Of a stretch of 64,000 nucleotides of DNA, positions 61,975 to 64,000 are shown one piece after another. Positions within the stretch are counted from its first letter, which is position 1; every line of letters starts with the position of its first letter. The position numbers and the translations under genes were made by a program. The stretch covers positions 85,609,574 to 85,673,573 of the forward strand of contig NC_087063.1 in NCBI RefSeq assembly GCF_963678635.1, read 5' to 3'. Source of the DNA: Symsagittifera roscoffensis. Lineage: Eukaryota; Xenacoelomorpha; Acoela; Convolutidae. The notes beneath the pieces are model-generated. The model did no database searches. It was given only the letters and a program-made list of their open reading frames with translations, and was not told the DNA's origin.

Positions 61975-62935
61975 AATTCTTCTTTGTGGAGTTTTGATAA
62001 AATCCCAGTTTTGGAAACAATTATGTGATCTTACTTACAAGAAGTATTTTTCTAGATGAAGGCAGTTAAATTTCAAATTGAGAAGGATGCCAATATTTAT
62101 TTAGATATGCGTGATACCCATCTCAGTTTAAAACTTCAATTATCCAAAAATTATTCAAAAGAATGTTCTTTGCTGCTTTCAAAAAAATCAGAACATAAAG
62201 GAAAATCAGAGGATGATTCAGATGAGGAACCATAACCCTACTTAACTCATGTAAACAATCTACTGCATCAATTTTTTCCCAATTGGGAAATTTAATTTAA
62301 CAACACAATTAACGGTAGTCTGAAAATTGTTGATTGTTCGCTGTTTACTAGAATAACTTTAGTAGCTGAACCTAATCATCATTACCTACAACGGAATCTG
62401 GAAAGCCAACCTGCTCATTACAATTACATGGAAACTCTAGCAAGAACCATTATGGTTCCTTTTTGTCAAAACCAGTTTTAATTCAGTAAAAATGTTTTCA
62501 CTAAAGCTCCAGTAAGAAGAATAGCGGTTGCAGTGAATAAAAATCAGCTGTTGCGGGATAATTTTTAGAAAATACTTTAGTTATTAACAATTTCATTTGA
62601 GAGAAATTCGAATTATTCGCGGTGGAAGAGCAATTGTTTTATGAGATATGACTTCTCCTTGTCGCCCCTATGTCACAGCAAAGAAAACAATGCAGTTTAA
62701 AAAAGATTTCCCAGCTCCTCCTTCGGAGGATTTTTAAAATCACCAAATTTTTGTTTTTGGCTGGATTTCACTACAGGTGGCAGCTGAACAGCTGACTTGA
62801 GATTCACTACAGGATGCAGCTGAACTTAGTAGAGAAAGCTTCAGATTATAAATTTTTTTCCAGTTTCCCTAGGAACAACTAACGGAAGTGATAGTCTTGC
62901 GAGAAAGACTATGAAATGTTCAAAATGACAGATTC
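61975..62935 (+). pseudogene. Polinton-type F54H12.2-like structural (minor capsid-like) gene, broken
   Basis: Family segments survive in order, in shifting + frames: SLWSFDKIPVLETIM (61981), VKFQIEKDANIYLDMRDTHL (about 62060), INGSLKIVDCSLFTRITL (about 62310), ESQPAHYNYMETLARTIMV (about 62400), APVRRIAVAVNKN (about 62507), REIRIIRGGRAIVL (about 62602), CRPYVTAKKTMQF (about 62659), SLQDAAELSRESFRL (about 62804) and TEVIVLRERL (62880). These are hallmark segments of the uncharacterised F54H12.2-like proteins of invertebrate genomes, which derive from Polinton/adintovirus structural genes. At least five stops or frameshifts and a ~35-bp local duplication near 62770 break it. Role in the ancestor: virion structure. 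Confidence 0.72.
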
Positions 62936-64000
62936 AGAATAGTCGATAAAAAAGGTTTAAATTTTTTCGTTTTCAGGTTTCTATAGAAATCTTGTACTTA
63001 TTCTGGGATTTTTAATCGTTACTGTCTCTGTACCTTCTATTTTGTTTTTCTTCAGACCTAATTCTCCAGAAAACGTAGACACTGAATGCTGTTTAATTAA
63101 AAACCCGATAAATTTTTTCAACCTAGACTATAAAACAGTGTTCAATAACCTTTGTCTAGTTCATAAGACTTGTGTATGGGACTTTGTTGATTCAATACCT
63201 AACCTCTGATAAAATTCCTGGACTATCAAAATATTTTTTGCAACACAAAATTCAGCCTCAAGCAATGATAGAGGAGAACACTGGATCATGATTGCTCGAT
63301 TGAATAAAATCCACTACTTTGCTGATTCTTTGAGAAGAAAACGTTTCAACTATTCTTTTTAAGTGAAAAATACCAGCGCGTTGTTCAAAAGAAACTTCAA
63401 AAAACTGATAATTTGGGTGGTTTTTATGCAAATTTTTCAGCATTTCTTCTTTTTTAATTGTACCAGAAGAAGATGATGAAAATTCATGATAGTAATGTAT
63501 TGAATTTTATCAGTACTTATATGTGAGAACGTAGTATGTTACTTTTTATGTGAATGTAAATTGATGCTATAGATTTATATATGATATGATGATTTCTATC
63601 TATAATCGTATTTGTATTTGTAATTATTTCTTTGTTGATTTTTTCACTGAAAAAATTTAACCTACGATTTGCAGGAATCTACTTGAGAATATCCGGGAAT
63701 ATGTGAGAAAATTTAGAAAAAATGATTTTTTTGAGCAGTGAAAGCATTAATTTCGATCAAAATCTGATCGAAGTAAACTGAATGTGAATAGTTTTAATCA
63801 GGATTCAGACTAGGAAGTTTCTCCAGGTAGTTTTAGTTTGCTTCAAAATCGATCTTTATATAAGTTTACTCTAGGAAAAATCTATTTACCACAGTTTTTC
63901 AAGATCCACCGATTCAACACTTTTTTAAATCTTCAATATGAAACACTGTACATCACCTGTTCAAAACTTATTGTAATTTCCACTATTCTTTCGAGAGTTC
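62936..64000. other. Right edge of window, no gene recognised
   Basis: AT-rich. A frame near 63040-63160 (NKPDKFFQPRL-type and LVHKTCVWDF strings) might be more of the Polinton-like element, but I cannot place it. A 61-codon minus ORF at 63258-63443 is unrecognised. No terminal inverted repeat of a Polinton is visible. Confidence 0.35.

Overview
The window is AT-rich, repeat-dominated eukaryotic nuclear DNA. It most likely comes from an invertebrate animal: it has GT-AG introns of up to about 9.6 kb, LINEs of the CR1/L2/jockey type, tRNA-derived short elements, many foldback (MITE-like) elements, and decayed genes of the Polinton/Maverick (adintovirus-like) type. I see no bacterial features and cannot name the species.

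There is one convincing host gene, on the + strand. It runs from an ATG at 7196 to a TAA at 51139, with a possible poly(A) signal at 51360. Thirteen coding exons join by splice sites and phase to give a protein of roughly 1290-1375 residues. The N-terminal third is low-complexity and Ser/Thr/acid-rich, with an RVTW motif (like a protein phosphatase 1 docking site) and many SP/TP sites. The middle is a 694-codon exon that is almost pure coiled coil and carries four QT[E/D] motifs like those bound by dynein light chain LC8. Short basic and acidic coiled-coil exons and a basic tail follow. I do not recognise the family. Every join is consistent in phase except exon 2 to exon 3, which stays unresolved.

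Layout. 1-4195: 89-bp satellite with higher-order structure. About 4680-6690: 71-bp satellite rich in splice-acceptor-like motifs. 7196-51139: the coiled-coil gene, whose introns hold decayed LINE pieces (8.9-9.5, 14.2-14.7, 21.35-21.6 kb), a 0.9-kb triplicate (10.7-13.2 kb), a ~390-bp quadruplicate (22.6-24.1 kb), a nested 1.44-kb foldback (28.3-29.7 kb), a perfect 30-bp satellite (33.26-33.65 kb), and a nearly full LINE with a 22-bp target-site duplication (37.8-42.1 kb) nested in LTR-retrotransposon-like sequence. Introns 11-12 hold further SINE-like and foldback elements and a LINE fragment between inverted repeats (48.1-49.5 kb). 51.1-64 kb: no intact gene. This part holds ~172-bp repeats in two opposite-facing blocks, short ATTAAGATAG-type repeats, another foldback, and scattered remains of Polinton-type structural genes (54.1-54.6, 60.2-60.45, 61.6-62.94 kb).

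The most unusual features are the Polinton remnant, the apparent birth of two different satellites inside the same segment of one dispersed element family, and a short element family that combines an internal tRNA-like stretch with a terminal hairpin.
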